From the NCBI GenBank assembly GCA_002296185.1, contig DBHM01000010.1, forward strand, positions 1 through 34,165: a stretch of 34,165 nt of DNA, read 5' to 3'. A model generated the notes under the pieces. It was given only the letters and a program-made list of their open reading frames with translations. It was not told the origin of the DNA and searched no databases. Position 1 is the stretch's first letter. The number at the start of each line of letters is the position of its first letter. The position numbers were made by a program, and so were the translations under genes. Below are positions 31,954 to 34,165 of this stretch, in pieces. Source of the DNA: Alphaproteobacteria bacterium UBA828. GTDB lineage: Bacteria; Pseudomonadota; Alphaproteobacteria; UBA828.

Positions 31954-33086
31954 TAGAATCCCGCCTCTTGAAAACCTAGCTTTTTTCTAAGATACAGGCC
32001 AACTCGACAACCGAGTAATGCCAATGGAAACCAAACCCAACCATGCAGGCTGCCCGTTGAGATTCCACTAAAAAATGCCCCAACATTACAACCAAAAGCT
32101 AATCTTGCAGAATATCCCATTAAAAACCCAGAAACTATGACAACTAGACATAACTTAAGGGGTAAATTTGGAGAACGTGTAGATAGTCCTCTACGCCAAA
32201 AAGCGATTAAGAAAGCTCCGAGTATTATTCCAATATTTGTTAAAGATGTAGTATCTGTAAGTACAGATTTTCTTAAAAGCTCAGATTGTTGTGTTGCAGA
32301 CCAGAATGTAGATTCTGCTCCAATGAGACCAAAACCATGAAAAATTTTCGCACCCCAAAGACCTAATCCATAGACAACACCCCAAGGTTGCCCTGCAACA
32401 AACAAATTTGCTATTGCTAAAATTGCAACAATAATAGCAGCTATTAATAGACGATGAGGGATTCTTCTGCCTTCTCTGGGTGCCCTTCTTAAAATAACTA
32501 TGCTCATTATTGCTAGAAGTGACAAAGTGATAATTATTGCCCCTATTGGTCCAAGTAAATTACTAAATGTTACTATCGGAAGTGCACCTATCTCAATCCA
32601 CCACATTAAATTATATGATCCGGCAAAGCTTCCTAAAATAAAAAATGGCAAGGCTAACAAGGCGATTAGATTTCCTGAACCAGCGTTAACAAGAGTTCCA
32701 GAGCCACAACCTAGTACTATTTGAATAGAGGCACCAAAAACAAAGGCGCCAAGAACCATTGAGAGACTAATTGGTGCATGGGCTCCCGCAATTTCCCCGT
32801 TACCCATATAAATAATTGGTATCGCTACAATTGAGGTGAGAGCTATAGCTAGAAATTGAGCAAGAACACCACCCGCCTCTCGCCGTTCAATTAATGCTCT
32901 CCAGGGGCCCGCAAAACCAAAACGCAATCCCTCTAACGTCGCCCCGAAACCTATTCCAATAAGCAAGAGTGCACCATATCTCGCACCGATAAAAGTGGTG
33001 ACTGCTAGTATCCCTAGAGCTATCAAGCCTAATAATAAAGATCTGAGTGAGTGCCTTGCAAATAAAGTAAGGACTGAGTCTGTCAT
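31953..33086 (-). CDS. YeeE/YedE (TsuA-like) sulfur-compound transporter
   Basis: A 377-residue inner-membrane protein with about 9-13 hydrophobic helices in two inverted halves. The family motifs GCGSG (126-130, Cys127) and FGCNVGAFFSGISTGSLHGW (331-350, Cys333) are both present; in TsuA such cysteines line the thiosulfate path. The first motif, usually with a Cys after an Arg-Phe, reads RFGFAGPWRA here with Gly57 in its place, so one of the three family cysteines seems missing. It is 4 bases after the rhodanese gene and overlaps the small peptide. Together they probably take up thiosulfate or persulfide sulfur. The exact substrate is inference. Confidence 0.88.
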   Translation of the reverse strand: MTDSVLTLFARHSLRSLLLGLIALGILAVTTFIGARYGALLLIGIGFGATLEGLRFGFAGPWRALIERREAGGVLAQFLAIALTSIVAIPIIYMGNGEIAGAHAPISLSMVLGAFVFGASIQIVLGCGSGTLVNAGSGNLIALLALPFFILGSFAGSYNLMWWIEIGALPIVTFSNLLGPIGAIIITLSLLAIMSIVILRRAPREGRRIPHRLLIAAIIVAILAIANLFVAGQPWGVVYGLGLWGAKIFHGFGLIGAESTFWSATQQSELLRKSVLTDTTSLTNIGIILGAFLIAFWRRGLSTRSPNLPLKLCLVVIVSGFLMGYSARLAFGCNVGAFFSGISTGSLHGWVWFPLALLGCRVGLYLRKKLGFQEAGF

Positions 33087-33090
33087 AGAG

Positions 33091-34029
33091 TTAAAATGCG
33101 TCTTTCACCTTATCCCAAAACCCGGGTTCATTCATCATCTCAAGCCCTGCATGAGACCAGCCCACCATTGATTCGGGATAAAGCTTTACTCCATCAATAT
33201 TTATTAGCTCACTAAAAACAAACCAATTAGTAGCTGCCCAATGTCCGGTATTACAAAAAGAGACTAAATTAGTATTATTTAAATTTATTCCACTGTCATT
33301 ATATAATCGAGTGGCCTCATCTGGATTCACAATTTTATTAGAACCAGAGATAAACCAAGAGTCATGGGGATATATCACTGCATCAGGTAAAGTCCCAGGA
33401 CCAGCAGCGGCTGGATGCTGCTTCTCCCCCTCGTAGAACGCTTTAGGACGAGCATCTAATAAAACTGCTTCCTCGGAACCTGAGACAATAGCTTTAATAT
33501 CCTCTCTTTGACTTAACCAGGTATTTTTAAATGAGACTTCAATATTACTTGTAACAATATTTTCTAAATCTGTAGTGACATCCAACCCAGATTCTAACCA
33601 GGAATTTATACCCCCATTAAGAATTGCCAAATTATTGATACCAGCTGACTTTAAAGTCCAATAAACTCTAGCTGCAGCGCCAAAATCTGTAGCATTCTTT
33701 CCCTGGTAAATAATCACTACATAACTATCGCTAACTATACCCAGTTCACTTAATAAATGATTTAAATTTGAAACACTTATTAATTTACCTGGATTATCAG
33801 ATGGCCCACGCCATAGTGGGTAAGGCGCAGATAATGATCCCGGAATATGACCCTTTATATATGCGTCACCCCTAATATCGATTAGGGTTAATTTTTGATT
33901 AGAAGAAATATTTTCTAACTCTACAGCTGAAATTAATGGTTTAAACTCAACTAGTTTTGCCTCAGATGAATGAGGAGTTAAGTACGTCATGAAGACAGCC
34001 ATACAAAAAATCAATGCTATTTTATACAT
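33091..34029 (-). CDS. Exported tandem-rhodanese sulfurtransferase
   Basis: A 312-residue protein with a signal peptide (about 1-24, ending SEA) and two rhodanese domains. The first (about 30-150) has DIRGDAYIKGHIPGSLSAPY but no active Cys. The second (about 165-312) has LDARPKAFYEGE and the active loop FCNTGHWA (258-265) with Cys259, a form seen in periplasmic sulfurtransferases. It should move sulfane sulfur from thiosulfate or persulfides outside the cytoplasm, next to the YeeE-type transporter it is coupled with (4-base gap). It is the first gene of the operon. Confidence 0.9.
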   Translation of the reverse strand: MYKIALIFCMAVFMTYLTPHSSEAKLVEFKPLISAVELENISSNQKLTLIDIRGDAYIKGHIPGSLSAPYPLWRGPSDNPGKLISVSNLNHLLSELGIVSDSYVVIIYQGKNATDFGAAARVYWTLKSAGINNLAILNGGINSWLESGLDVTTDLENIVTSNIEVSFKNTWLSQREDIKAIVSGSEEAVLLDARPKAFYEGEKQHPAAAGPGTLPDAVIYPHDSWFISGSNKIVNPDEATRLYNDSGINLNNTNLVSFCNTGHWAATNWFVFSELINIDGVKLYPESMVGWSHAGLEMMNEPGFWDKVKDAF

Positions 34030-34040
34030 ATTTATCCCAA

Positions 34041-34077
34041 TATAAACGTAGTTTCTTTACCCACTATAAACATAGTT
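34041..34077. promoter_or_regulatory. Two 13-bp direct repeats downstream of the sulfur-operon promoter, operator-like
   Basis: TATAAACGTAGTT (34041-34053) and TATAAACATAGTT (34065-34077) differ at one base and lie 24 bp apart. Each has an internal inverted repeat AAAC-N3-GTT. They overlap and follow the predicted transcription start, a position suited to a repressor. Confidence 0.45.
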
Positions 34078-34082
34078 CTTTT

Positions 34083-34110
34083 AATATATAATATTTTATA
34101 ATATTTTCAA
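34083..34110 (-). promoter_or_regulatory. Candidate promoter of the rhodanese-YeeE operon
   Basis: On the minus strand TTGAAA (34105-34110) and TATATT (34083-34088) are 16 bases apart. Transcription would start near 34076, about 47 bases before the rhodanese ATG. Confidence 0.4.
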
Positions 34111-34165
34111 GTAAAATAGTAATAACTACATATTTTATTTGTTATATAATAATTGAACTACTTTA

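Noticed and set aside
1..34165. CRISPR array, tRNA, rRNA, insertion sequence or prophage
   Set aside because: No regular spaced repeats, cloverleaf, transposase motif or phage structural gene was seen on either strand; I could not run a search tool.

Overview
The window is AT-rich bacterial chromosome, densely coded on both strands. PurF, PabB, Nth, MntR and AhpCF look proteobacterial, and the PurF N-terminus with a short propeptide before Cys is most like Alphaproteobacteria. I infer an AT-rich, probably free-living marine alphaproteobacterium; this is inference and no rRNA is present to prove it. I see no tRNA, rRNA, CRISPR array, insertion sequence or prophage.

Layout. 1-723: 3' part of selO, cut by the window edge. 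773-3224: a crotonase lacking both usual glutamates, an NMT1-like binding-protein fold without signal peptide, and a DsbA-fold HCCA-isomerase-like protein. 3287-5116: a lone SF2 helicase with a 14-bp perfect palindrome just before its ribosome site. 8566-5309 (minus): pabB, a Dabb protein, an FMN 2-hydroxyacid oxidase and a second HCCA-isomerase-like protein, as one operon. 8873-14352 (plus): purF, then a striking pair, an exported FecR/coiled-coil protein with a histone-H1-like Lys/Ala tail and a TPR plus beta-barrel outer-membrane protein. 14411-18064 (plus): an SDR, a DUF3429 membrane protein, nth with unusual cysteine spacing, and an OFA-like MFS transporter. 25334-18095 (minus): ahpC, ahpF, an NmrA-like protein, glutathionyl-hydroquinone reductase, an AlkB alkane monooxygenase, an aldehyde dehydrogenase and an ABM-like protein, which together suggest oxidation of hydrophobic substrates coupled to peroxide and quinone detoxification.

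25547-28288 (plus): a compact three-gene operon of a Tat-exported two-domain multicopper oxidase, a ZIP metal permease with an extra exported domain, and MntR with all six Mn ligands. A TAGC-N4-GCTA palindrome, the core of the E. coli MntR box, lies upstream. I read it as a manganese-controlled oxidase/permease unit.

28293-30818: an aspartyl/asparaginyl hydroxylase-like protein, a divergent pair of F420-family proteins (PPOX fold and luciferase-like), and the 3' remnant of a glyoxalase/VOC gene. 34029-30836 (minus): an exported tandem rhodanese, a YeeE/TsuA thiosulfate-type transporter, an unlisted 57-residue exported peptide with a single Cys coupled by TAATG overlap, and a class IV aminotransferase. 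The first three look like a sulfur-acquisition operon. Its predicted promoter is followed by two copies of a 13-bp operator-like repeat.

The best candidates for undescribed biology are the FecR/Lys-tail plus barrel pair, the MntR-controlled oxidase/ZIP operon, and the small Cys peptide in the sulfur operon.
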